Source of the DNA: Pseudaeromonas paramecii
Lineage (GTDB): Bacteria > Pseudomonadota > Gammaproteobacteria > Enterobacterales > Aeromonadaceae
Assembly (NCBI RefSeq): GCF_039540575.1
Contig: NZ_BAABFC010000012.1
Span: 248,001-312,000 of the forward strand
DNA length: 64,000 nucleotides
Direction of reading: 5' to 3'
The notes under the pieces were generated by a model. The model was not told where the DNA came from. It searched no databases and worked only from the letters and a program-made list of their open reading frames with translations. How positions within the stretch are numbered: the stretch's first letter is position 1; the number at the start of each line of letters is the position of its first letter. Shown here in pieces: positions 1 to 7,029 of this stretch. The position numbers were made by a program, and so were the translations under genes.

Positions 1-50
1 CCATCATCGTCTTGTGCCTGGTCGGCCTGCGCCGATTCGGGGCGGTTTAG
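1..50 (+). CDS. 3' end of an unidentified gene (partial)
   Basis: The first 50 bases read in one frame to a TAG stop and encode a hydrophobic tail ending in LRRFGAV. The pattern fits the last part of a membrane segment followed by a short basic tail. Too little is present to name the family. The 88 bases between this stop and pabA show no clear terminator, so co-transcription with pabA is possible. Confidence 0.4.
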   Translation, partial: IIVLCLVGLRRFGAV

Positions 51-138
51 AGGTTTATCCCTGTGCCGCCTCGTGAGAAGATCGGCGGGCCCGGCTGCCA
101 GGCCGAGGCAAACCCTCTTCGCTTACATTGGGTGTGGC

Positions 139-717
139 ATGCTGCTGATCATCGATAATTACGACTCCTTTACCTACAACCTGGTGCAGTACTTCGGCCA
201 ACTGGGGGCGCCGGTCCAGGTGGTGCGCAACGATGCCATCGACCTGGCGGGTATCGAGGCGCTGGCCCCCAGCCATTTGGTGATTTCGCCGGGCCCTTGC
301 ACCCCCAACGAGGCGGGGATTTCGCTGGCGGCCATCGCGCATTTTGCCGGTCGCCTGCCGATCCTGGGGGTGTGCCTGGGGCACCAGGCCCTGGCCCAGG
401 TGTTCGGTGGCCGTGTGGTGCGGGCCCATAAGGTGATGCATGGCAAGACCTCGGCCATCACCCATGATGGTCGCGGCGTGTTTGCCGGCTTGGCCAACCC
501 TCTGACGGTCACCCGCTACCACTCCCTCATCGTCGAGGCGCATAGCTTGCCGGCTTGCCTGGAGGTCACCGCCTGGAGCCAGGCTGACGGGGATCAGCCG
601 GCGGAGATCATGGGGTTGCGCCACCGCAGCCTGCCCATCGAGGGGGTGCAGTTTCATCCCGAGAGCATCCTCAGCCAGCAGGGGGTGGCCCTGCTGGGCA
701 ACTTCTGGCACTCATGA
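139..717 (+). CDS. pabA: Aminodeoxychorismate/anthranilate synthase glutamine amidotransferase subunit
   Basis: This 192-residue class I glutamine amidotransferase releases ammonia from glutamine for a chorismate-using partner (PabB for folate, or TrpE for tryptophan). It opens with LLIIDNYDSFTYNLVQYF, typical of PabA/TrpG. The nucleophilic cysteine lies in LGVCLGHQALAQ and the His-Glu pair in VQFHPESI. An upstream in-frame extension to base 73 is arginine/alanine-rich and unlike the family, so the ATG at 139 is chosen; it gives the usual length of about 190 residues. It lies just upstream of argD, a common arrangement in Vibrio, Shewanella and Aeromonas relatives. PabA and TrpG cannot be fully separated by eye; the argD and crp neighbours favour PabA. 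Confidence 0.93.
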   Translation: MLLIIDNYDSFTYNLVQYFGQLGAPVQVVRNDAIDLAGIEALAPSHLVISPGPCTPNEAGISLAAIAHFAGRLPILGVCLGHQALAQVFGGRVVRAHKVMHGKTSAITHDGRGVFAGLANPLTVTRYHSLIVEAHSLPACLEVTAWSQADGDQPAEIMGLRHRSLPIEGVQFHPESILSQQGVALLGNFWHS

Positions 718-757
718 CGGCATTTATGCAAAAACCCATGGATGGCTGGGGTCTTGT

Positions 758-792
758 TGATATATTATGCACGCCTTGTGATTATTATTTCA
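758..792 (+). promoter_or_regulatory. Tandem ARG boxes (ArgR operator) upstream of argD/astC
   Basis: TGATTATTATTTCA at 779-792 matches 12 of 14 positions of the ARG box core TGAATAWWWATTCA. A weaker copy, TGATATATTATGCA at 758-771, matches 10 of 14. The two start exactly 21 bp apart, the spacing used by hexameric ArgR. They overlap the likely -10 region (TATTAT) and end 24 bases before the argD start. The matches and spacing are seen directly; ArgR binding, and whether it represses (argD role) or activates (astC role), is inferred. Confidence 0.7.
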
Positions 793-816
793 TTTTGATG
801 GCGTGAGGATACAAGC

Positions 817-2025
817 ATGCAGCAGGTGACCCGGGCGTGGTTTGATGAGGTGATGGTGCCGACCTATGCGCCGGCGGAATTTGTGCCGGTGCGGGGCCTG
901 GGTTCCCGCCTGTGGGATCAGCAAGGCCGTGAGTACATCGACTTGGCGGGTGGCATCGCGGTCAATGCCCTGGGGCACTGCCACCCGGCGCTGGTACATA
1001 CCCTGGTGAGCCAGGGCCAGAAGCTGTGGCATGTGAGCAACTGGATGACCAATGAGCCGGTGCTGCGCCTGGCGCGCAAGCTGGTGGACGCCACCTTTGC
1101 CGACCGGGCCTTCTTCTGCAATTCAGGCGCCGAGGCCAACGAGGCCGCCCTCAAGCTGGCTCGCCGCTACGCCCACGAGACCCATGGCCCCCAGAAGGAT
1201 CAGATCATCGCCTTCAGCCACGGCTTCCATGGCCGTACCTTCTTCACCGTCAGCGTGGGGGGCCAGGCCGCCTACTCCGATGGCTTTGGTCCCAAGCCGG
1301 GCCAGATCACCCACGTGCCCTATAACGACATCGAGGCCCTGAAGGCCGTCATCTCGGGCCGCACCTGTGCCGTGGTGATGGAGCCCATGCAGGGGGAGGG
1401 CGGTGTGCTGCCGGCAGATCCGGCCTTTGCCAGGGCCGTCCGTGAGCTGTGTGATGCCCATGATGCCCTGCTGATCATGGACGAGGTGCAGACCGGCATG
1501 GGCCGCACCGGCCATCTGTTTGGCTACATGGCTCTGGGGGTGGAGCCGGATATCCTCACCAGCGCCAAGGCCCTGGGCAGTGGCTTCCCCATCGGCGCCA
1601 TGCTCACTCGCAACGCCATCGCCGCCGTGTTCAAGCCCGGTGTGCACGGCACCACCTTTGGTGGCAATCCCCTGGCCTGTGCGGTGGCCGAGACGGCCTT
1701 CGATCTCATCAATCAACCGGCCCTGCTCAAGGGCGTGCTGGAGCGCGAAACCTGGTTCCGTGAGGCCCTGGCAGGGATCAATGCCCAGTATCACTGCTTC
1801 GAGCAGGTGCGGGGGGCCGGCCTCTTGATTGGCGCCGTACTGACCGCCGATTACCAAGGCAAGGCCAAGGCCTTCGTGGATGCGGGTATTCAAGCTGGGG
1901 TACTGGTGCTGGTGGCGGGGGGCAATGTGGTGCGTTTTGCTCCGGCCCTTAACCTGACCCGCAAGGAGTTCGAGGTGGGCATGGCCCGCTTCGCCGAAGC
2001 GGTGGCCCAGGTCTGCCAGGGCTAA
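817..2025 (+). CDS. argD: Acetylornithine/succinylornithine aminotransferase
   Basis: This 402-residue fold-type I PLP aminotransferase catalyses N-acetylornithine transamination in arginine synthesis. Close relatives also act on succinylornithine (AstC) in arginine breakdown. Visible landmarks are DLAGGIAVNALGHCHPAL near the N-terminus, FCNSGAEANEAALKLAR, the cofactor-binding IMDEVQTGMGRTG, and the PLP lysine in LTSAKALGSGFPIGAM. Length matches E. coli ArgD (406). A GTGAGGA ribosome site precedes the ATG. The upstream pair of ARG boxes places it under arginine control. No astA or astD follows in this window, so a dual ArgD/AstC role cannot be judged from context. Confidence 0.93.
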   Translation: MQQVTRAWFDEVMVPTYAPAEFVPVRGLGSRLWDQQGREYIDLAGGIAVNALGHCHPALVHTLVSQGQKLWHVSNWMTNEPVLRLARKLVDATFADRAFFCNSGAEANEAALKLARRYAHETHGPQKDQIIAFSHGFHGRTFFTVSVGGQAAYSDGFGPKPGQITHVPYNDIEALKAVISGRTCAVVMEPMQGEGGVLPADPAFARAVRELCDAHDALLIMDEVQTGMGRTGHLFGYMALGVEPDILTSAKALGSGFPIGAMLTRNAIAAVFKPGVHGTTFGGNPLACAVAETAFDLINQPALLKGVLERETWFREALAGINAQYHCFEQVRGAGLLIGAVLTADYQGKAKAFVDAGIQAGVLVLVAGGNVVRFAPALNLTRKEFEVGMARFAEAVAQVCQG

Positions 2026-2058
2026 AGACCCGGCCGAGTCATCTTGTGGTGTCACATG

Positions 2059-2089
2059 ACAGGCTCCCTGCGGGGAGCCTGTTTCATTT
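2059..2089 (+). terminator. Rho-independent terminator after argD
   Basis: Inverted arms ACAGGCTCCC and GGGGAGCCTGT separated by a short loop, followed by TTCATTT. It ends the argD transcript and separates it from the HAD gene. Confidence 0.75.
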
Positions 2090-2177
2090 GGGGTGCTCAC
2101 AAGCCGGGCGGAACAGGATTGCCCCGGCGTGTCCTCAGGCATATGCTCGTTTTCTGAACACACAGGCAGGAGGCGCT

Positions 2178-2792
2178 ATGAGCCGAGGTGAGATCAAGGC
2201 AATCTTGTTTGATGCCTATGGCACCTTGTGTCACATGGAGGTGCGACGGCGGCCCTATCGCCAGCTGGCCAGGCAGGTGCTGGATCCCATCGGCTTTACC
2301 AAGGCGGTGATGACCCAGCCGCTGGGGCTGATGGACGCGGCGCACCGTGGTGGCCTGAGCTTGACTCCGGAGCAGCTGGCTCCCCTGGCGCAGGATCTGG
2401 CGGATGAGCTTGCTGGGGTTCGTCTCTATGCGGAGGTTTCGGCCGTGCTGGGCCAGTTACGGGCGCAGGGCTATCGTCTGGGAGTGGTGGCCAATCTGGC
2501 GCAACCCTATGCCGAGCCGGTGCGGCAATTGCTCCATGACCAGCTGGATCTGTGGTGCTGGTCGTTCGAGCTGGGCTATCCCAAGCCCCATCCTGAGCTG
2601 TATCGGCGGGTCTGCCAGCAACTGGACTTGCCACCGGCGGCGGTGCTGATGGTGGGGGATACCCGGGTGGAGGACTATACCGGCGCCAAGGCCTGTGGTC
2701 TGCAAGCCCGCTGGCTGCGACGCCGGGGGACGCCGCAGGCCGAGGAGGAGGTGGCCAGCCTCAGCGCCCTGGCCGAGCAACTGCTGCCATAA
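2178..2792 (+). CDS. HAD-superfamily hydrolase
   Basis: This 204-residue HAD protein is a likely small-molecule phosphatase or dehalogenase-like hydrolase of unknown substrate. Motif I is LFDAYGTLC (nucleophile Asp plus the haloacid-dehalogenase-like YGT), motif III the lysine in GYPKPHPELY, and motif IV VGDTRVEDYTGAK. Motif II reads VVANLAQP, with alanine where Ser/Thr usually stands, which could affect phosphate binding. The ATG at 2178 follows GGAGGCGCT; the longer open frame starting at 2046 runs through the argD terminator and is rejected. It converges on crp with a shared terminator between them. Confidence 0.8.
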   Translation: MSRGEIKAILFDAYGTLCHMEVRRRPYRQLARQVLDPIGFTKAVMTQPLGLMDAAHRGGLSLTPEQLAPLAQDLADELAGVRLYAEVSAVLGQLRAQGYRLGVVANLAQPYAEPVRQLLHDQLDLWCWSFELGYPKPHPELYRRVCQQLDLPPAAVLMVGDTRVEDYTGAKACGLQARWLRRRGTPQAEEEVASLSALAEQLLP

Positions 2793-2823
2793 AAGAACGC
2801 CACCCCATGGGTGGCGTTCTTGT
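2793..2823. terminator. Bidirectional terminator between the HAD gene and crp
   Basis: Stem AAGAACGCCACC / GGGTGGCGTTCTT with a short loop, A-rich on the left and T-rich on the right. It can serve both the plus-strand HAD gene and minus-strand crp. Confidence 0.8.
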
Positions 2824-2836
2824 CGGTGGGCGGCCC

Positions 2837-3475
2837 TTAGCGGGTGCCAAACACCACTATGGTCTTGCCATGGGCGGAGATCAGTTCCTGATCCTCGAGC
2901 ATCTTGAGGATGCGACCCACGGTTTCCCGGGAGCAGCCCACGATCTGGCCGATTTCCTGACGGGTGATCTTGATCTGCATGCCGTCCGGATGCGTCATGG
3001 CATCCGGTTGCTTGGCCAGGTTCAGCAGGGTCTGGGCGATACGACCGGTCACATCCAGGAAGGCCAGGTTACCCACCTTCTGGCTGGTGGTCTGCAGACG
3101 GCGAGCCATCTGGCCAGACAGGCGCATCAGGATATCCGGATTGACCTGGATCAGCTGACGGAACTTCTTATAGGAGATCTCGGCCACTTCGCAGGGGCTC
3201 TTAGCGCGAACCCAGGCGGAGCGGGTGGGATTTTCTGCATCGTCGAACAGACCCAGCTCACCGATGAAATCCCCCTGGTTCAGGTAGGAGAGGATCATCT
3301 CCTTGCCTTCTTCATCCTTGATCAACACGGCGACCGAGCCTTTGACGATGAAGTAGAGGGTCTCTGCCTTTTCTCCGGCGTGGATCAGGGTACTCTTGGC
3401 CGGATACTTGTGAATGTGACAGTGAGACAGGAACCATTCGAGCGTCGGGTCGCTTTGCGGCTTGCCAATAACCAT
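2837..3475 (-). CDS. crp: cAMP receptor protein (catabolite activator)
   Basis: This 212-residue global regulator binds cAMP through its N-terminal cyclic-nucleotide fold and DNA through a C-terminal helix-turn-helix. The sequence is almost that of E. coli CRP: it starts MVIGKPQSDPTLEWFLSHCH, has the cAMP pocket around GDFIGELGLF and RSAWVRAK, and the recognition helix CSRETVGRILKMLEDQ. It is two residues longer than E. coli CRP because of a changed loop, LFDDAENPTRSAW, next to the cAMP-binding arginine and serine. DNA specificity (TGTGA-N6-TCACA) should be unchanged because the recognition helix is conserved. It is divergent from the MliC-like gene. Confidence 0.98.
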   Translation of the reverse strand: MVIGKPQSDPTLEWFLSHCHIHKYPAKSTLIHAGEKAETLYFIVKGSVAVLIKDEEGKEMILSYLNQGDFIGELGLFDDAENPTRSAWVRAKSPCEVAEISYKKFRQLIQVNPDILMRLSGQMARRLQTTSQKVGNLAFLDVTGRIAQTLLNLAKQPDAMTHPDGMQIKITRQEIGQIVGCSRETVGRILKMLEDQELISAHGKTIVVFGTR

Positions 3476-3649
3476 TGTTAGTCCTCGTATATAGCTGCCG
3501 CGCAGCAGGTTCAGCCTGTGAGCGGTCTTTGTCTTTATAATAACTGGGGTAGCATAAGGGGCCCTGTTGCCTATGGCAAGGGTTGCGGCGCCGAAACCAG
3601 TGACGGCTAAAGATCCGGATCGGATCCATCAAAAAAACAGGAGGAATCT

Positions 3650-4012
3650 GTGGGTTATCTCAATATTTGTGGGCGCTTGGCCGGTACCGTTGGGCTGTCG
3701 ATTATGCTATCGGCCTGTGCCTCCGAGCCGGAGCCGGATCCCTACGCGCGGGTCTACCAGTGCGGCGACACCCTGTTGCCGGTGCGACTGGATGGCCACT
3801 TCGACTGGCTGGAGCTGACCCACAACGGCGAGCATTACATCCTGCCCAAGCTGAAGACAGTCTCAGGGGTGCGCTACGACAACGGGCGCCTCAGCTTCTG
3901 GATCAAGGGGGAGGAGGGGGTGCTACGCAGTGGCAGTCAGGTGCTGCTCAGTGGCTGTCATCTTCTGCCCAAAGAGACTGCTGGCGCCACTGCGCCTGAC
4001 TCAGCAGGGTGA
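3650..4012 (+). CDS. Lipoprotein of the MliC family (C-type lysozyme inhibitor)
   Basis: This 120-residue lipoprotein has a signal peptide ending in a LSAC lipobox (Cys near residue 24), then a compact domain with VYQCGDTLLPVRL, LPKLKTVSGVRYDNGRLSFWIKGEEG and a late Cys in LSGCHLL. This pattern fits the MliC fold, which protects Gram-negative cells from C-type lysozyme at the outer membrane. The start is GTG at 3650, preceded by AGGAGGAATCT. Its last 65 bases overlap yheU on the other strand. Family assignment rests on the paired cysteines, the SGVRY and FWIKG motifs, and length. Confidence 0.75.
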   Translation: MGYLNICGRLAGTVGLSIMLSACASEPEPDPYARVYQCGDTLLPVRLDGHFDWLELTHNGEHYILPKLKTVSGVRYDNGRLSFWIKGEEGVLRSGSQVLLSGCHLLPKETAGATAPDSAG

Positions 4013-4196
4013 CGCTCTCGTGCAGTTCGCTGTACTGGATCACCACCTCGCCCCGTTGCAGTTGCTGGCGCACCTGGGCCACCTTGTCCGCCAGGCTCAC
4101 CTCCTGCTCGCCATAGTCGGTCCCCTCCCGCAGGACAAAGTATTCGATGAGGTTGGTGAGGGTCTCTTCACTCAGGCTCTGCCAGGGGATCAGCAT
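3948..4196 (-). CDS. yheU: YheU/UPF0270 family protein
   Basis: This 82-residue cytoplasmic protein begins MLIPWQSLSEETLTNLIEYF and continues VLREGTDYGEQE, the hallmark of the YheU (UPF0270) family. Its biochemical role is unknown. In E. coli yheU lies near crp, and that neighbourhood is partly kept here. It has an AGGAG ribosome site. It is about 10 residues longer than E. coli YheU at the C-terminus, and this tail is what overlaps the MliC-like gene. Confidence 0.88.
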   Translation of the reverse strand: MLIPWQSLSEETLTNLIEYFVLREGTDYGEQEVSLADKVAQVRQQLQRGEVVIQYSELHESVTLLSQAQWRQQSLWAEDDSH

Positions 4197-4210
4197 GGGG
4201 GCTCCTTGAC

Positions 4211-5596
4211 TTACAACAGGGCGGGATTGCCGGGCTGACGCTCCAGCAATTGGCGCAACAGGGTCAACCCGCGCTCCAGACTGGGATTGTCCAGGGGCTG
4301 GCTGATGGACAGCCGCACCCCCTGGGGTACCGCAAAATGACCGGCGGCAAAGGCTTCCGCGCCGGCGACCACCACGCCCATCTCCCGGGCGGCCTGCACG
4401 AAGGCCTCGGCGCGCCAGTGGGGGGGCAGGGGCAGCCAGGCATGCATGCTGCCGGCCTGGTGGCGAATGCCCTTGTCACCCAGCCGCAGTTGTAACAGGC
4501 GAGTGCGCTGGGCCAGCAGATCCCGCTGGCGTTGCAGCAGCTGCGCGGCGTCGCCTTGTTGCAGCCAGCCGCAGGCCAGTTCCACCAGCAAGGGGGAGAT
4601 CATCCAGCTGCTGGCGCGTACCGCCTGGGCGAAGGCGCCCCGCAAGCTGGCGGGCACCTGGGCATAGCCTAAACGCAGGCCGGCGCTGATCCCCTTGGAC
4701 AGGCTGCCCAGATAGATGACCTGCTCCGGGGCCAGCTCCGCCAGCGAAGGCGGGCGCTCAGGCGGCAGCAGGCCATGCACATCATCCTCGATCACCAGCA
4801 CGCGATACTGGCGGCAAATGGCGATGATGGCTTGGCGTCGCGCCAGACTCATGGTGGCGGTGGTGGGGTTTTGCAGCGTGGGCACCAGGTACAGGGCGCG
4901 GTATTGTCCCTGACGACAGGCGTGCTCCAGGGCGTCCGGCAGCAGTCCTTCTTCATCCAGGGCCAGCCCTTTGAGCTGGATGTTCAGCACGGCGGCCAGG
5001 TTCTTGAGCCCAGGATAGGTCATGCCCTCGCACAACAGGTTCCCGCCGGCCAGCCCCAGAGCCATCAAGCTCAGCAGCTGACCGCTTTGTACCCCGTAGG
5101 TAAAGAAGATCCCCTCGGCATCCAGTAGAATGCCCTGGCTTGCCAGCCAGTCGGCCAGGACCTGGCGCAGGGGCGCCGGGCTTTGCGCCTCACCGTAGTC
5201 CATCAGCTGGCTCAGACGCTGGGGTTCCTGAGCCAGTTCGACAAGTGCTCGTTGCAGAGGACCGTGGCGCTCCTGGGGGATCGGCAGGTTCTGCCACATC
5301 TCCACCTTGTGAGGATCCGGGGCCTGCAGGTGCCAGGCCTGACTGGCGTGACCCAGCGGGCGTCTGACATAGGTGCCGGCACCCACACGCGCCTGCAGCC
5401 AGCCCTGCTGTTCGGCCAGGGCATAGGCCCGGGTGATGGTGCCCACCGTTACCCCCAGCTGGTCCGCCAGGGCTCTGTGGGTGGGCAACCGCTGCTCAGC
5501 AGCCAGCTCACCTGACTCTATGGCTTGGGCGATGGCCTCCGCCAGTTGACGATAGAGCGGGCCTTGCCCGCTAAGCTGGGGTGTCCAGATTGTCAT
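4211..5596 (-). CDS. MocR-family (GntR/aminotransferase fusion) transcriptional regulator
   Basis: This 461-residue regulator joins an N-terminal GntR winged helix (about residues 10-80; PLYRQLAEAIAQAIESGELA, RLPTHRALADQLGV) to a PLP-binding aminotransferase-like domain. The PLP lysine is in YLGSLSKGISAGLRLGY. MocR proteins sense amino acids or PLP and often control a neighbouring transporter. Here it is divergent from two LysE exporters with perfect inverted repeats in the gap, so it probably controls them and itself. A TATAAT -10 for this gene lies at 5632-5637. The effector amino acid is unknown. Confidence 0.88.
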   Translation of the reverse strand: MTIWTPQLSGQGPLYRQLAEAIAQAIESGELAAEQRLPTHRALADQLGVTVGTITRAYALAEQQGWLQARVGAGTYVRRPLGHASQAWHLQAPDPHKVEMWQNLPIPQERHGPLQRALVELAQEPQRLSQLMDYGEAQSPAPLRQVLADWLASQGILLDAEGIFFTYGVQSGQLLSLMALGLAGGNLLCEGMTYPGLKNLAAVLNIQLKGLALDEEGLLPDALEHACRQGQYRALYLVPTLQNPTTATMSLARRQAIIAICRQYRVLVIEDDVHGLLPPERPPSLAELAPEQVIYLGSLSKGISAGLRLGYAQVPASLRGAFAQAVRASSWMISPLLVELACGWLQQGDAAQLLQRQRDLLAQRTRLLQLRLGDKGIRHQAGSMHAWLPLPPHWRAEAFVQAAREMGVVVAGAEAFAAGHFAVPQGVRLSISQPLDNPSLERGLTLLRQLLERQPGNPALL

Positions 5597-5645
5597 GGTG
5601 ACAATAAACCTGTTGATCCATTATTGGGTCGATTATAGGGTGTGA

Positions 5646-5665
5646 TTGTGCTGGTTGCAGCACAA
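5646..5665. promoter_or_regulatory. Perfect inverted repeat in the mocR-lysE intergenic region
   Basis: Eight-base arms TTGTGCTG and CAGCACAA flank a 4-bp spacer. It lies between the -10 of the MocR gene and the exporter start, about 37 bp centre to centre from the next palindrome. This fits an operator; binding by the MocR protein is inferred. Confidence 0.55.
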
Positions 5666-5685
5666 ATCATGTCTCAAAACAGTAT

Positions 5686-5699
5686 TTGTATCGATACAA
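5686..5699. promoter_or_regulatory. Palindromic operator TTGTATCGATACAA upstream of lysE
   Basis: A perfect 14-bp palindrome whose right arm overlaps a -10-like TACAAT (5695-5700) for the LysE exporter. Probable binding site of the divergent MocR regulator. Confidence 0.6.
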
Positions 5700-5734
5700 T
5701 TTTGCGTCCGGATGCCCTTTCTCGGGAGTTAGTT

Positions 5735-6334
5735 ATGGAAATGCAATGGTGGGGCCCGCTGGCGGCGTTTGCCCTGGTGAGCAGTATCACGCCAGGGCCC
5801 AATAATCTCATGCTCACCAGTGCCGGGGCACGCTTTGGCTTGCAGCGCACCCTGCTGCATGTGGTGGGGATCAGTGCCGGCATGGGGCTGATGTTGCTCT
5901 TGGTTTCCTTGGGGCTGGGGGAATTGTTTGCCGCTCAGCCCATGGTGCAATGGGGATTGCGCCTGGTGGGGAGTGCCTATCTGCTGTGGCTGGGCTGGCT
6001 GATCGGCCGGGCGGGTGCCCCCAGTCTGGCTCCTGATAGTCGGGATAAGCCCATGGCGTTTCATCAGGCGGTGCTGTTTCAGTTCGTCAACCCCAAGGCC
6101 TGGATGATGAGCCTGTCGGCCATCTCCAGCTTTACCCTGGCTGGCGAAGCTTATTGGGGCTCGGTGGCCTGGCTTATCGGCCTGTTTTGTCTCATCTGCC
6201 TGGGATCCTGTTTGTTATGGGCCCAGTTTGGGGTTCAGGTGGGGCAATGGCTCAAGACACCGCTCAGTTGGCGGCGATTCAATGGCGTGATGGGCTTGCT
6301 CACTGCCGCCTGTGTGGTGATGATATGGCGCTGA
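5735..6334 (+). CDS. LysE/RhtB-family amino acid exporter, copy 1
   Basis: This 199-residue inner-membrane exporter has about six hydrophobic segments and the family motif SITPGPNNLMLTSAGARFG close to the N-terminus. LysE/RhtB proteins export amino acids such as threonine, homoserine or lysine. A longer open frame begins at 5642, but its extra 31 residues contain the operator palindrome and are not membrane-like. ATG 5735 follows CGGGAG and gives the usual length. It is followed 25 bp later by a paralogue in the same direction. Substrate unknown. Confidence 0.88.
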   Translation: MEMQWWGPLAAFALVSSITPGPNNLMLTSAGARFGLQRTLLHVVGISAGMGLMLLLVSLGLGELFAAQPMVQWGLRLVGSAYLLWLGWLIGRAGAPSLAPDSRDKPMAFHQAVLFQFVNPKAWMMSLSAISSFTLAGEAYWGSVAWLIGLFCLICLGSCLLWAQFGVQVGQWLKTPLSWRRFNGVMGLLTAACVVMIWR

Positions 6335-6359
6335 TCTAAGGCATTGCATTGAGGTAGAA

Positions 6360-6953
6360 ATGGAGCCGAGCTGGTGGTTGCCCCTGTTGGGGTTTGCATT
6401 AGTCACCTGTGGGACACCTGGGCCCAATAATATGTTGCTCACCAGTGCCGGGGCTAACCTGGGGGTGCGGCGCAGCCTGCCTATGCTGTTTGCCGTGGTG
6501 GGGGGGCTTAATCTATTGATCCTGGCCACCGCCATGGGGTTGGGGGTCATGTTCACTCACTGGCCCCTGTTGCACCTGCTGCTCAAGGGGGTGGGCAGCC
6601 TCTATCTGTTGTGGCTGGCCTGGAAACTGGCCTGGGCCGCCCCGCCGGGCACGCAGGAAGCCAGTGGTCTGCCGAACTGGTATCAGGCGGCGCTGCTGCA
6701 GCTGCTTAATCCCAAGGGCTGGTTGATGGCCCTGTCGGCCATCAGCGGCTTTACCCTGGCGGGTCAGCAGTATTGGGCCAGTGCCCTGGGGGTGCAGGGG
6801 GTGTTCTTTGCCATGGGCATTCTGACCGGCGGAGTCTGGCTGTTGTTTGGCGCCAGTGTGGGGCGTTGGTTGCGCTCGCCCCGGGCCTGGCAGGGATTCA
6901 ATGTCAGCATGGCGGGCCTGACGGCGGCCTGTGTCTTGATGCTCTGGTGGTAG
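6360..6953 (+). CDS. LysE/RhtB-family amino acid exporter, copy 2
   Basis: This 197-residue paralogue of the preceding gene has CGTPGPNNMLLTSAGANLG at the N-terminus and the same overall layout, including LLNPKGWLMALSAISGFTLAGQQYW, which mirrors FVNPKAWMMSLSAISSFTLAGEAYW in copy 1. It probably arose by tandem duplication and then diverged, and it may form an operon with copy 1 under the MocR regulator. Whether the two act alone or as a pair is not known. Confidence 0.87.
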   Translation: MEPSWWLPLLGFALVTCGTPGPNNMLLTSAGANLGVRRSLPMLFAVVGGLNLLILATAMGLGVMFTHWPLLHLLLKGVGSLYLLWLAWKLAWAAPPGTQEASGLPNWYQAALLQLLNPKGWLMALSAISGFTLAGQQYWASALGVQGVFFAMGILTGGVWLLFGASVGRWLRSPRAWQGFNVSMAGLTAACVLMLWW

Positions 6954-7029
6954 GAGTTCGAGTTTAGCGCCCGAACCGTGTAGAATTGCCGCGTTTTTCT
7001 CAGGCAGTGACTAGAGCCCAGACCACACC

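Noticed and set aside
2807..3481. Open frame of 224 codons on the plus strand
   Set aside because: Entirely antisense to crp, which is nearly identical to E. coli CRP; no ribosome site or family match.
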